64,000 nucleotides of DNA from Aplidium turbinatum (taxonomy: Eukaryota > Chordata > Ascidiacea > Aplousobranchia > Polyclinidae). The notes under the pieces are model-generated. The model saw nothing but the letters and a program-made list of their open reading frames with translations. It was not told the origin of the DNA and searched no databases. Every line of letters starts with the position of its first letter. The stretch's first letter is position 1. The translations under genes were made by a program, and so were the position numbers. The stretch spans positions 44,232,498-44,296,497 of the forward strand of contig OU964921.1 of assembly GCA_918807975.1 (NCBI GenBank), in the 5' to 3' direction. This document shows positions 49,901 through 59,195 of the stretch, piece by piece.

Positions 49901-52900
49901 AAAATTACACTCATATCGTTTGTGCAGATTGTTCATCAAAGCTAGCTGCATGGAAAGTAGGACAGAAGAGAAGTTTGTTTGCCGTCCCCATGGTGTCGCG
50001 TGAACCCTTTAATCATGCATCTGACTGTTACTTTTGCCTCACCAAACTGCCCCAAGTATTGAATAAGGGAAAGCGGCTGCCATTGAGTATCCTCATATTC
50101 CTACTGCAATACGACCTATGCAGAATTATGCTGATGACCCTGACTTGTCCATTCCTGTATATCCAGTGACTGAACACTGAACAGTGAACAGAGTGATAGT
50201 GACTCAAGCATTGCATCAGATTCTCATGCTTCCTTGTCTGACTGCTTTGAACCCAGAACACGATGCGACCACCAATTGTCAATGAGACATACAGAGTTAC
50301 TTGCTTCAAGGTTGCAACAATGGAAACTTATAGTTAAAGCTGTCACTGTTCGTGAACGAGGAAATGAGTTCATTGACCTTTTTTCTAACAAGGTGATTGA
50401 TGATGGGGTCCAGGTGACATTTTTCCGGAATGGCCCGTTTCGGCGAGTCCGATTTGGTGAATCCGATTCGGAGAGTTCCTTATTCGGAAATTTTTCGAAA
50501 ATCTAACGACGCCTTCTGTAAATCCAACGACGCCTTTTGTTTATTTAGAAAATTTTGTATTTTATTCCACAATATCATTTCTTTTGCATTCTTTTGCATA
50601 TTTTATTCCACCTTCTTTGCGTCATGTTTATGTCATTCGTCATGTCATTCATTTTTTAAATAAGCTATTTGTTGATTTTATATGATATTTCAAATATATC
50701 TCACCCAGTGTTTACTTTTAAGTGCCTTCAGCCTGTAAGTTAGTATTTTGAACAGACTGTTCAAAATATTTGTTTTACATCAAAACAACCTTTTTTACAA
50801 AAAGATGCTGTAACTCATAGGTTTCATCGAAAGGATATATGTTTGCAACTGCCTAGTTGGTCAAGTTCAACTTCGGTACGGTAGCCTATCTCCCGGCCAG
50901 CAAAAAAATTGTCATTTTTACATCGTTTTAACGTCGCCAGACGTTGAAATCGTGTACAAAAGGGAACTCTTGCTGACCAGGTATACGTTGTAACTGAGAA
51001 ACATTTACAAAAGCCATTCGATTTGTTCAAAGAATCCAATTAGCCTAACAATTTGTATTTACATTGATTCAATGTCTGAATACGTTGAATCACTCAGTTG
51101 GCCTATCATTTTTCTTTACATTGATTTCACGCTCCAACAGCGTTTCATTATTTAACAATACACGTTAACGAGATATAGTCTCAGCGAAAACGTGTCAGCT
51201 AAGTTTGCAGACGGCGACGCAGGATACATGTCAATTTTATGTGAGCAAAAATTTTAATTTAATAGTTCAAAAATAAATTTAATTCGCTCTTTATTTTTTG
51301 CTAAATTTCAATTCGATTTATTTTTCGTTGTCCGAATGCAAAAGAAACGATATAGTGGAATAAAATACAAAATTCTCTAAATAAACAGAAGGCGTCGTTG
51401 GATTTGGAATTTTGTAATAGTTGAGGATTCGAATATTCTAAGTGTGCATAGAGACGGTGACGTAGGATACATGTCAATTTTATGAGAGCAAACATTTTAA
51501 TTTAATAGTTCAAACATTTTTTGCTAAATTTCATTTCAATTTATTTTCTTTATCGGGATGCAAAAGAAACGATATTGTGAAATAGAATACAAAATTCTCT
51601 AAATAAGCAGAAGGCGTTGTTGGATTTTCAAAAAATCTCTGCATAGGGAATTCTCCGAAAAAGGCTGTCTCCGAATAGGGAACTCTCCGAATCGGACTCG
51701 CCGAATAGTAGCAGACCCCATTTTGCAATGATGTTGTGGGACTGATGGGTGATCTGGGAAGGTCGTCATTATTCAAAGGATTGGCGATTCTTCATCGACT
51801 CTTCTAAGGAATGTCTCAAAGCAGTACCACTGCATAATGGGAATAGAAAGCCACCAGTCCCTGTTGCATATTCTGCAACAGGAGTGGCCAACGTGCGGCC
51901 CGCGAGCCGTATGCGGCCTTTTTCCATTTTTTGTGCGTCCATTCATCTTCTTTCAGCTATTTTCCCCCAAATAAGGCTATTTAAATTAAGGCTATTTTCA
52001 TCTCGATTTACACAATTTCGAACCTTAAGAAGTGATATGACCGTCTTTTGTTGATTCCTTTTTTTCGACTTCTTGCTCTTCTTAGCCATTAGGAAAAGCG
52101 ACTTGAGGCGTCCTTTGTCCAATTGCCTCGCAGACAGGGAATGCGAGCGGGTTTGCGAGAATTTCTAATGCAGTTTAGGACAGCCGTGGGTCACCGTACA
52201 GGTTCCTCGCTTGACTTCACTTAGCATACGGGACAGTGTGCTTTACACACGTCTAGAGGGGGGCGTCGTCAGCGTATGCTCAAATTCTATGAATGGAGAC
52301 AAAGGACCAGATGAACTTCAATTCGCTTTTAATTCCAATTCATACACAACATGAATTTGTTGTATATCCGGATTTCGAGCATTTAGCTCTCTTCAGTACA
52401 ACTTTTGAATTGCGAATGAATAACACTACAAATGAACTGGTATTTATAGCGAAAAAGGTTCCACGTTGACAGTGATGGCATTGCAAAACCAACGTCAATC
52501 ACTGCCAACGTAGAGCAAACAATTTGGACAGTGGCGAAACGGTTGAACGAACAATGGATAAAGGCCTACGAATAAAATTAACACGTGGAGAAACTTGCGT
52601 TAACAATATCGACGTGGAATTTCATTGCGCTAGTTTAACGTCCTTGGCCGTACAAAGGGACAACGGTAGTAGCGCAAATTGTTGTTCTTGTAATTTCTTG
52701 TTTAAGGTAACTTTCAGTGGATACGCCTCCTAGCTCTTATCGTCTTTCTCGAGGTTTGCTATATGCATTAAATTACAGTTTATACTGGTCCGCAAAGACG
52801 TTAAACTAGCGCAATGAAATTCCACGTCGATATTGTTAACGCAAGTTTCTCCACGTGTTAATTTTATTCGTAGGCCTTTATCCATTGTTCGTTCAACCGT

Positions 52901-55900
52901 TTCGCCACTGTCCAAATTGTTTGCTCTACGTTGGCAGTGATTGACGTTGGTTTTGCAATGCCATCACTGTCAACGTGGAACCTTTTTCGCTATAAATACC
53001 AGTTCATTTGTAGTGTTATTCATTCGCAATTCAAAAGTTGTACTGAAGAGAGCTAAATGCTCGAAATCCGGATATACAACAAATTCATGTTGTGTATGAA
53101 TTGGAATTAAAAGCGAATTGAAGTTCATCTGGTCCTTTGTCTCCATTCATAGAATTTGAGCATACGCTGACGACGACGACGACCGTCTTTTCACTCCTCT
53201 TTACCTGTGAAATAAGTTTTGCGCCTGTAGAAATCCAGCTTGAATTGAATTCACTGCAGGAGGATGACATTCTTGTACAAAATTTCAATAAGATAAACCC
53301 CATTGCTGAAAATATGAGATAGTGTTTATTTGATGTGCGCCCTCCTGTAAGCATTACATTTTCCTAACTGGCCCTTGTGTTAAAATGGTTGCCCACCCCT
53401 GTTCTACAACAATGAAGGAGTCAACAGAAAGTATGAAAGCTATCTTGAAAGCCATCAAATATGATACATTCCAGTGGTACCTGTGTGGAGACTTCAAAGT
53501 GTTAAACATGCTGATGGGAATGCAATTGGGGTACATAACTTCAAAGTGTTAAACATGCTGATGGAAATGCAATTGGGGTACATAAAGTAGGCTACTGTTG
53601 TTTCTTATGTCTATGGGATAGTCGGGCCCGACAATACCACTACATTCAACAGGAATGGCTGGCTAGGGCATCATACAACCCTGGAGAGCACAATGTGGCC
53701 AACATTCCACTTGTTGATCCAAGAAGAATCCTTATGCCTCCCTTACATATCAAGCTAGGCCATATAAAACAGTTTGTTGTTTCCCTGAAAACTGAGGCAG
53801 CAATTAGTCAGTTAAAGGCACTATTCCCAGCTCTGTCTAATGCAAAAGTTACAAATGGAGTTTTTACTGGTCCAGATGGAAAAAAAACATATTGGAAGAT
53901 GAGTTGGTAGAGAGCTTGCTGAATAGGACTGAGAGAACTGCATACATTAGTCCAAAGGCGGTGGTGCATAACTTTCTGGGAAACCATAGAATAGCATTTT
54001 CATGCAGATGAACGATTCCACCAAGATGTTGCAAGTAGCCTATAGAGAGGCGATACAAGTGCAAGGATAGCCGGGCGGTGTTGGCTGGATTTTGCTGGTC
54101 GAGGAACAGAGTCTGTACTGGTGAATACAAGCGCAAAGCTTCTGAGTCTTGCTTCAACTGGATAGTAACAGGCTCTATTATTTCTGACTTTACCACGTTC
54201 ATTTAGCACAGTGCTCCATAACTCTGGTTATATATATTATACAAAATAATACAACTTTTTAATTTTTTTAAAACTCTTTATCTCAAAAATGGTACACAGG
54301 AGCTCATTTTAATGATGAAATTTGCGTTCAGCATTGTCGACTTGACCATAAAACATGTATCTATTGCCAGTGACAAATTTTTTAGTCAAAATGTACACAG
54401 TGTGTTACAGCAAAGCTACACCCAATTGCAGCAGCAATAAAATCAAAAATTCTAAAACTGTTCGGCCATACTAAAAGATCAAAATACTGAGTTGGCAAAA
54501 TCTACATGGAAGGTAAAGTGAGCGGAAAGAGAAAGAGAGACAGACCACCACGACGTTGACATGACAACATCTAGGCATGGACCGAACTTACACTGCGCGA
54601 GCTGGATAACAACCGAGACTCATCGAAACAGATAACCCATGTTGATGCGCAATCTGCTTTAAACGGACTTAATAATAAACTTTGCAAAATAAATGCACGA
54701 CCTGTTATGCTTGTAGAAGAATAATGTATGCACAGATTGATATTTAATTGTCACTTTTTATCTCATTTTTGCAATTTAACATTTTATTTTGAACTGTGAA
54801 ATTAAAACCATTCAATAAAAATTGCAGTTGGCATTAACAGAGCAACGAACGCGAGCAAAGTCAACCTAAAAAACCTATTGAATGACAACATAAAGTATCT
54901 TCTAAAACTTTTTTCTAGGTTTAACCAGGGGTCACCAAACTACGGCCCGCGGGCCGGAACCGGCCCGCGAACTGATTTCATTCGGCCCGCCACGTGCTGC
55001 GGAAAAAACAGCTGCACTACAACTGTTAAGGAAAAAAGTTACCAAACTTTTTGTAAAAGACTGACATTGCTGTTGAGCTACACACAACCTGCTAATGATT
55101 TTTAAATTTGGCCTTGGCCTCCGCAAATGGGGACAGCCTAGGTCAAATTTGGAAAGATGTAGTGATATTTTCAAGGGCACGATGCCTTGTAGTGTATAAC
55201 AGCACGGGATAACTTTTCCAGCAACCTTTGATTTTCATCACAACTTTGCTATTCCACCCCTAACTTTGTTATTTATTGTGCTCAATTCACGTCAGTGGAG
55301 ATTTTAAATAGTGGTATATCTTTTCGCAATTTGCATCCGGCCCGCAGCTTTTAATCTCGCAGCAATCCGGCCTTCAAAGAAAAAAGTTTGGTGACCCCTG
55401 GTTAAACAATCAAACACGTCAAACTATCATATTTTTGTTTTTAAGAATATTTCTTTGCATGTCATAATTTTCCGAAAATCTTCACAAAAACCACATTTTT
55501 TCATTATAGCCTAATCACCAAACTTTCCAGGCACGTTTGCCACTCTCTCACGGCACACACACTTGCATAGTCACCATACCAAAATTACATCACATTTTAT
55601 TTAAATTACTAATTCTATGCTTTCTTTCACAAACCTTTGTTGTGGCCAGTTTGAAGTTCTGAGCTCTCTGAAGTGAAACACAATGGCCTTAGTTAAGGGG
55701 TTTTGATACTGAAACAAGAAGGATTAATCCAATCAGGTTGGAATCTCAGAAATCTCAATCTCGAATCCTAAACTTTCAAAAGTTATTTTATTCTTAGGTA
55801 ATTTGAACACCTTGGACTGGCATTAGTCTTAAAACGGGACAAATTGAATTAGACTGATCGACAAATGTAAGTGCAAAATAGAGAGGATTTGATCTGGAGT

Positions 55901-57583
55901 CTTGTGGCTTATCAACATAGCCGTAGGAGGTGGGGAAGCAGAGGGGGAAGTCGTATCTCCGTTCGTCGCGAATTTCGTCAAAAATGTCCAGTTATTTGGA
56001 CTAATTGTAAAATGTTGCGTTTTCAAAAGTATTTTGCAAAGACAAAATTTGGACAAATTTTGTTCGCACTCCCCAAAGGATTTATTCAGTATTCACCTAT
56101 GGCTGTGCTTGTCAATATCGGCTAACGCAATAATACTCTTCTGACCCAACATGTTCGATCAAGGAGAGAGCACATAGGCTACTGTAAAAAAAGTATAAGA
56201 CGTTTCTACCATGTGTGGCTGGATGAGGGATCGAACTAACGACTCATAGATAGCGGATTGAGAAGTTTACAAAAAGATTTGCAACACAAAGGTTCTTAAA
56301 CCCTGACCTACAGTCATAAAGTGTTAAGGCGTGTTTCGATTTTTATAACGTACCTGCCCAAACAGTAAAATCCGTCATTTTTACATTGATTCAACGTTGC
56401 AAACGTTTGCAAACGTTGAATCAATGTAAAAATGACGGATTTTGCTGTTTAAGTGTCTGGTGTCTTTTACTGTTTTAAGTGTCTGGTGTATTTTACTTTT
56501 AAGTGTCTTTTACTGTCTGGGTGGTTTTAATCTCACAAAGTGAAGGTAGTTGAGTTACTAAACAAATATCTACACACTGTTTTTACAAGTCTACCTTTGT
56601 TCTGTCATAGGTAATTTTACATCGTCCACAATTCGCTGAATCTATTTTAACTTCTCCCTTCCACCCAAACATTGGATCCCATATCAGAATCTTGTATTCC
56701 TATAAAGGAAAACATATTACATACTAGCTATAAAATTTCACATTCTGTAACCAATTCCAATTCATAAAACTTTTGTTCATTGTTGCTTTTAGATCAGAGT
56801 TTACTTCTTTCAAGTGACGTTGAATCTGTGCTGAGATGCAATTGCTTTATTGCATATTATACTTAGAAGCAGTAGAAGCTCCATCGATTCAAATCAAATC
56901 AGCTCATTGGCTGAAGGGTTTTGCCTTCGGTTTCAATGGTGGTAGGTCTGTGATCGCTTCCAGGTGAGGTCTGGGATCGCTTCCAGCTTAGGTCAACCCG
57001 AAAACTTTAAAAATCGATAACGATTGTGCTCTACCTTGAATAACGCGGTAAAAATAAGTCGAGTAATAATGTGATGATATACAACCTGATAATGAAGTTA
57101 AAATCGAAGTTTTTTCTCTAAAAGACCTTTGCAGTTGTAGAGCGACGATAAATATAACCATGATACAAATAAAGATGTAAATTTTGCAGCACAGTAAAAA
57201 AACAAATAAATTCGAAGAAAACTTTCATCAACCATTTCTTGTGCTTTTTCCAGTGCTTCTTTCAACCTTTTCTCATAAGTTTGATGACTTGATGCAGAAC
57301 TCATTGTTGCTTGTTCTGTTGGATTGATCATATGAGTTTGATTGTCTAACTTGTCGAAAGGCGTCGACGAGGAAAATGTATCATCTTCATTTGTTGTGTT
57401 GGGAAATGATTTGTTTGACTTTTCGCTTGGCACAGGCCACTGTTTCTCTGTCTTAACCTTGGATTGAAAGATCAGGTTTGCTTGCAGTAGATTTGTTGTA
57501 CTGAATGTATACAAGGCCATCAGCAATACTCCAAAGCAGATAAATAAGACGAGTATTCTTTTTGCTGCCTGAATTTCCACCAT
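43948..57583 (-). CDS. Fucosyltransferase A: complete five-exon GT10 alpha-1,3-fucosyltransferase
   Basis: Exons on the minus strand are 57233-57583, 56595-56699, 55635-55708, 48975-49091 and 43948-44701. Junctions have GT/AG ends, phases agree, and the sum is 1401 nt, giving 466 residues, near the family's usual size. The N-terminus has a short cytosolic part and a signal anchor ([17 protein letters not shown]) for a type II Golgi membrane enzyme, then a Ser/Thr-rich stem. Exon 2 gives [10 protein letters not shown] and ends CKITYDRTK; exon 3 AIVFHFREL with SNWP; exon 4 VWWCMESS and FNLTMNYR; exon 5 [25 protein letters not shown], and at about residues 310-345 the GDP-fucose motif [20 protein letters not shown] then GAVPVVWGA. 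Role by homology: transfer of fucose from GDP-fucose to GlcNAc on glycans; exact linkage unknown. Intron 4 carries a minisatellite and intron 3 several transposons. Confidence 0.88.
44812..45491 (+). repeat. 15-bp minisatellite, left block (CCCGTCCACCCATCA)n
   Basis: About 45 units of CCCGTCCACCCATCA with scattered variants and a few irregular units (for example at 45140-45160). It lies in intron 4 of fucosyltransferase A. All six frames stay open because the unit is a multiple of three without stops, so the long His/Pro/Ser/Thr or Gly/Trp/Asp frames are not genes. Confidence 0.97.
45501..46386. mobile_element. Palindromic element P1: inverted 15-17 bp arrays around a GGGTTA-like core, 9-bp TSD CACCGATCC
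   Basis: CACCGATCC occurs at 45492-45500 and 46387-46395, and the target is a minisatellite unit. The left array repeats TCGAACGACAGTTTATCGA-like units (45511-45690). The right array repeats their inverse (46223-46380). The core at about 45695-46020 is made of GGGGTTAGGG and GGGCTAGGGG-like units. It is interrupted by a hAT MITE (46038-46222). No ORF of its own. Confidence 0.75.
46038..46222. mobile_element. hAT MITE with 8-bp TSD TGT(T/C)GTTC, inside element P1
   Basis: Ends are CAGGCCCCTAGCCAG and CAGGGCCGTAGCCAG. Flanks are TGTTGTTC at 46030-46037 and TGTCGTTC at 46223-46230. Related by its end sequence to the GGCGTAGCCAGG MITEs. Confidence 0.85.
46396..47705 (+). repeat. 15-bp minisatellite, right block, with higher-order structure
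   Basis: Same unit and orientation as 44812-45491, so the two blocks were one array before P1 inserted. An 8-bp partial unit following a CACGCGTCC variant recurs near 46823, 46981, 47379 and 47552. The spacings of about 158, 398 and 173 bp all equal 15n+8, which indicates amplification of larger blocks. Each 8-bp step changes the open frame. Confidence 0.95.
47815..48025 (-). mobile_element. SINE family 3, tRNA-derived
   Basis: On the minus strand a box A-like CATAGCCGAGTCATGAGAGC and box B-like CCGGTTTGACACC start the copy, followed by a body with GGCTTCCTTGCCTTCC. Better copies lie at 58150-58365. Confidence 0.75.
48385..48540 (+). mobile_element. LINE C-terminal remnant
   Basis: Translation gives [19 protein letters not shown] and then [15 protein letters not shown] before a stop, the conserved final block of many LINE RT proteins. 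Only the last 50 codons or so survive. Confidence 0.7.
49190..49340 (+). mobile_element. LINE C-terminal remnant
   Basis: [20 protein letters not shown] followed by [13 protein letters not shown] matches the post-RT tail of LINEs (the LYGxExW type). Nothing else of the element remains. Confidence 0.55.
50428..51712. mobile_element. Foldback element with long inverted ends, inside orphan gene a
   Basis: CGGCGAGTCCGATTCGGAGA-like sequence, followed by AACGACGCCTTCTG and a stretch ending in CACAATATC, lies at 50440-50580 and inverted at about 51570-51710. An additional inverted copy of the inner part lies at about 51290-51420. No ORF. The host frame resumes just after it. Confidence 0.7.
52264..52642 (-). 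repeat. Left 379-bp arm of the hammerhead inverted repeat
   Basis: Mirror copy of 52797-53175, near-identical, separated by 154 bp. It has a TATA-like TATAAATACC followed, about 45 nt on, by a hammerhead ribozyme, and then CATAGAATTTGAGCATACG at the outer end. Confidence 0.92.
52359..52402 (-). ncRNA. Type I hammerhead ribozyme, minus-strand copy
   Basis: Exact inverse of 53037-53080. Stem I uses 52397-52402 with 52359-52364, CTGAAGA is at 52390-52396, stem II GAGC/GCTC closes the loop, and GAA plus stem III follow. The predicted cleavage nucleotide is the A opposite 52365. Confidence 0.85.
52797..53175 (+). repeat. Right 379-bp arm of the hammerhead inverted repeat
   Basis: It runs from GACGTTAAACTAGCGCAATG to TGAGCATACGCTGACGACG. 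The internal order is a short frame (52730-52915, minus), a palindrome-rich segment (GTTGGCAGTGATTGACGTTG), the TATA-like site at 52991, and the ribozyme at 53037. Both arms are one sequence unit in opposite directions. Confidence 0.92.
53037..53080 (+). ncRNA. Type I hammerhead ribozyme, plus-strand copy
   Basis: Every conserved core position is present in order. Stem I 5' strand GTTGTA (53037-53042), CTGAAGA (CUGANGA core, 53043-53049), stem II GAGC, loop TAAAT, GCTC (53050-53062), GAA (53063-53065), stem III ATCC/GGAT (53066-53073), A as the cleavage-site nucleotide (53074, AUA triplet), and stem I 3' strand TACAAC (53075-53080). All stems pair perfectly. Stem III has almost no loop, as in metazoan retrozymes and Penelope-type hammerheads that self-cleave best as dimers. 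Activity is predicted from the known fold, not shown. Confidence 0.88.
54500..54680 (+). mobile_element. LINE C-terminal remnant
   Basis: With a few stops, the frame gives [15 protein letters not shown] and then [15 protein letters not shown], the terminal block of LINE RT proteins of the RGRPxxxW type. No other part of the element is present. Confidence 0.6.
54926..55399. mobile_element. hAT MITE, 474 bp
   Basis: Inverted ends CAGGGGTCACCAAACT are exact. The flanks GTTTAAC and GTTAAAC form an imperfect duplication. Subterminal sequence is rich in CGGCCCGC near both ends. Confidence 0.88.
56360..56450. repeat. Near-perfect 91-bp palindrome
   Basis: AAACAGTAAAATCCGTCATT and the inverse ending TTTTGCTGTTT frame a centre that is itself palindromic (GCAAACGTTTGC). 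Arms of over 40 bp differ at about two positions with almost no loop. It is followed by three AAGTGTCTGGTGT-like repeats. It lies in intron 2 of fucosyltransferase A. Confidence 0.9.
56903..57163 (+). mobile_element. SINE family 2, tRNA-derived, second copy
   Basis: Matches 42346-42592 from the CAGCTCATTGGCTGAAGGG head to the GTTGTAGAGCGACGATAAAT end, with a duplicated box B segment (GATCGCTTCCAG twice). It lies in intron 1 of fucosyltransferase A. Confidence 0.8.
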
Positions 57584-57589
57584 AGTTTT

Positions 57590-58145
57590 GTTTTACCCCT
57601 TTACTTTGCAAAAAAAAATTTAAATAAAAATATCAGTTCCAGTTTCGTCTTCCAAGCACTAAATTACCAGCATACAAAATTCTTTGTTTTTCAAGTCGTC
57701 TGTTTAATATCAAGATTATGTATCACATGATCAAAATGTTCTCATGATTGCTACTTACTTCACAAGCGTAGATAGAACGATCAGTTTTAGCCAAATTTTG
57801 CGGCCCTGTGATCTGTTTCAGCTTAATTAAGACCCTTATAAAACCACGATACTCTGACTCCAACACCACTTGTCATTTGCACATGACTAGGGAACCGCCG
57901 TGGGAACTAGCTCCTGCTCTACAAGTTTATTCATCACTGAACGTCACAGCCCTATCTATTTACTTGCTGTCTGGTCAGCTAACCTTGCGATAAAAATTTA
58001 TCAACTCGCTGAATGGCTGCATGTATCGCCATTGTCTCGATTTTATAGCTTTCATAAGCCAGGATTAATAAGCGATGTGGGCAATCGGCCAATTTACAAA
58101 CTACAAAGTACCTAGAGAAATTTCAATTTTAATCAGTGCAATTTC
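57590..58145. other. 5' flank of fucosyltransferase A
   Basis: This holds the presumed promoter of the minus-strand gene. I see no clear TATA box at a convincing distance and no other gene. Confidence 0.35.
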
Positions 58146-58149
58146 AATC

Positions 58150-58365
58150 AGTGCAATAGTCGTATCCAGGCTTACACCCGGTGGTTGAAGATTTAGACTA
58201 AGTGGACGGGAAGGCAAGGAAGCCAATCTTCATGTACACCTTCAGGCATCCCTTTAAGTGTCCTGCCAAAGACACAGCTGCATGCTCATGAGCGGTGTTG
58301 AACCGGCGCCCTTTCGATTGCCGTTCCAGCGCTCTCACCACACGGCTATGCAGCCGTCCAAACAA
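58150..58365 (-). mobile_element. SINE family 3, best copy
   Basis: The minus strand starts GGACGGCTGCATAGCCGTG with TGGTGAGAGCGCTGG (box A region) and CCGGTTCAACACC (box B), then a body with AGGACACTTAAAGGGATGCC and GGCTTCCTTGCCTTCCCG. Confidence 0.85.
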
Positions 58366-58536
58366 GTGCAATAAAAAAAACAAGTGCAATAGTGTTTAGA
58401 ATTTGAAGAATCTGTTTGATTCAATATAAATTTATTACATGCGCTACTGTTGTGCAACATTAATAGTTTATGCAATAGATTAAGTTTCGTTTTTAGCAGC
58501 ATGAACGTTGCTTACTTCACAATGTAAATACTAACG

Positions 58537-59176
58537 GTACCCGGTCATTTGGTCGACAGACATTTGGTCGACAGTCATTTGGTCGACATACATTTGGTCG
58601 ACAGGACGTTAGGTCGACAGACATTTGGTCGACAGGACATTATTTGGTCGACAGGACGTTCGGTCGACAGGACATTTGGTCGACTGGACATTTTGTCGAC
58701 AGAACGATTCATTTTAGGCCTAACCCTAACTCTAACCCTAACTCTAACTCTAACCTAACTCTAACCTAACTCTAACTCTAACCTAACTCTAACTCTAACC
58801 TAACTCTAACTCTAACCTAACTCTAACTCTAACCTAACTCTAACTCTAACCTAACTCTAACTCTAACTCTAACCTAACTCTAACTCTAACCTAACTCTAA
58901 CTCTAACCTAACTCTAACCTAACTCTAACTCTAACCTAACTCTAACTCTAACCTAACTCTAACTCTAACCTAACTCTAACCTAACTCTAACTCTAACTCT
59001 AACTCTAACTCTAACTCTAACTCTAACTCTAACTCTAACTCTAACTCTAACTCTAACTCTAACTCTAACTCTAACTCTAACTCTAACTCTAACTCTAACT
59101 CTAACCCTAACTCTAACCTAGCCCTAACCCAAATGTCCTGTCGACCAAACGTCTGTCGACCAAACGACCGGCAACG
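58537..59176. mobile_element. Palindromic element P2: inverted GGTCGAC arrays around a (CTAACT)n core, 10-bp TSD AATACTAACG
   Basis: AATACTAACG lies at 58527-58536 and 59177-59186. The left side has about ten units of ACATTTGGTCGACAG type (58541-58705); the right side has two inverted units (59130-59171). The core of about 400 bp (58720-59130) is CTAACTCTAACC-type repeat, drifting to pure CTAACT units in its right half. Ends CCGGTCATTTGGTCGACAG and CCGGTCGTTTGGTCGACAG are inverted. No transposase. Confidence 0.8.
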
Positions 59177-59195
59177 AATACTAACGACCAGTTTC

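Larger units (their letters stand above)
51879..53401. mobile_element. hAT element, 1.5 kb, TSD TTCT(G/A)CAA, carrying the hammerhead inverted repeat
   Basis: Ends are CAGGAGTGGCCAAC and CAGGGGTGGGCAAC. TTCTGCAA lies at 51871-51878 and TTCTACAA at 53402-53409. A C-terminal transposase scrap at about 53205-53320 ([17 protein letters not shown]) is like GTF2IRD2-type hAT proteins. The interior holds the inverted pair at 52264-53175. It interrupts orphan gene a. Confidence 0.88.
49894..53990 (+). pseudogene. Orphan transposon-like gene family a (contains the [10 protein letters not shown] motif), interrupted by two elements
   Basis: The first part (49894-50400) has [19 protein letters not shown], then [19 protein letters not shown], and later [14 protein letters not shown]. 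After a foldback insertion the frame resumes at about 51719 with [28 protein letters not shown] and LHNGN. After a hAT insertion it continues from about 53410 with [35 protein letters not shown] and [18 protein letters not shown], then [15 protein letters not shown], with further frame breaks. From memory, similar predicted proteins recur in many copies in arthropod and cnidarian genomes without a named function. Repetition and lack of introns suggest a mobile-element gene, but its superfamily is unknown to me. Confidence 0.7.

Noticed and set aside
53137-53322. 61-codon frame as an independent gene
   Set aside because: Its second half is a remnant of a hAT transposase C-terminus and its first half is the end of the hammerhead arm; it is a chance join inside the hAT element.
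58720-59130. Telomere or interstitial telomeric fusion (CTAACT/CTAACC repeats; also GGGTTA-like repeats at 45695-46020)
   Set aside because: Both lie within bounded palindromic elements with target duplications and continue into ordinary sequence on either side.
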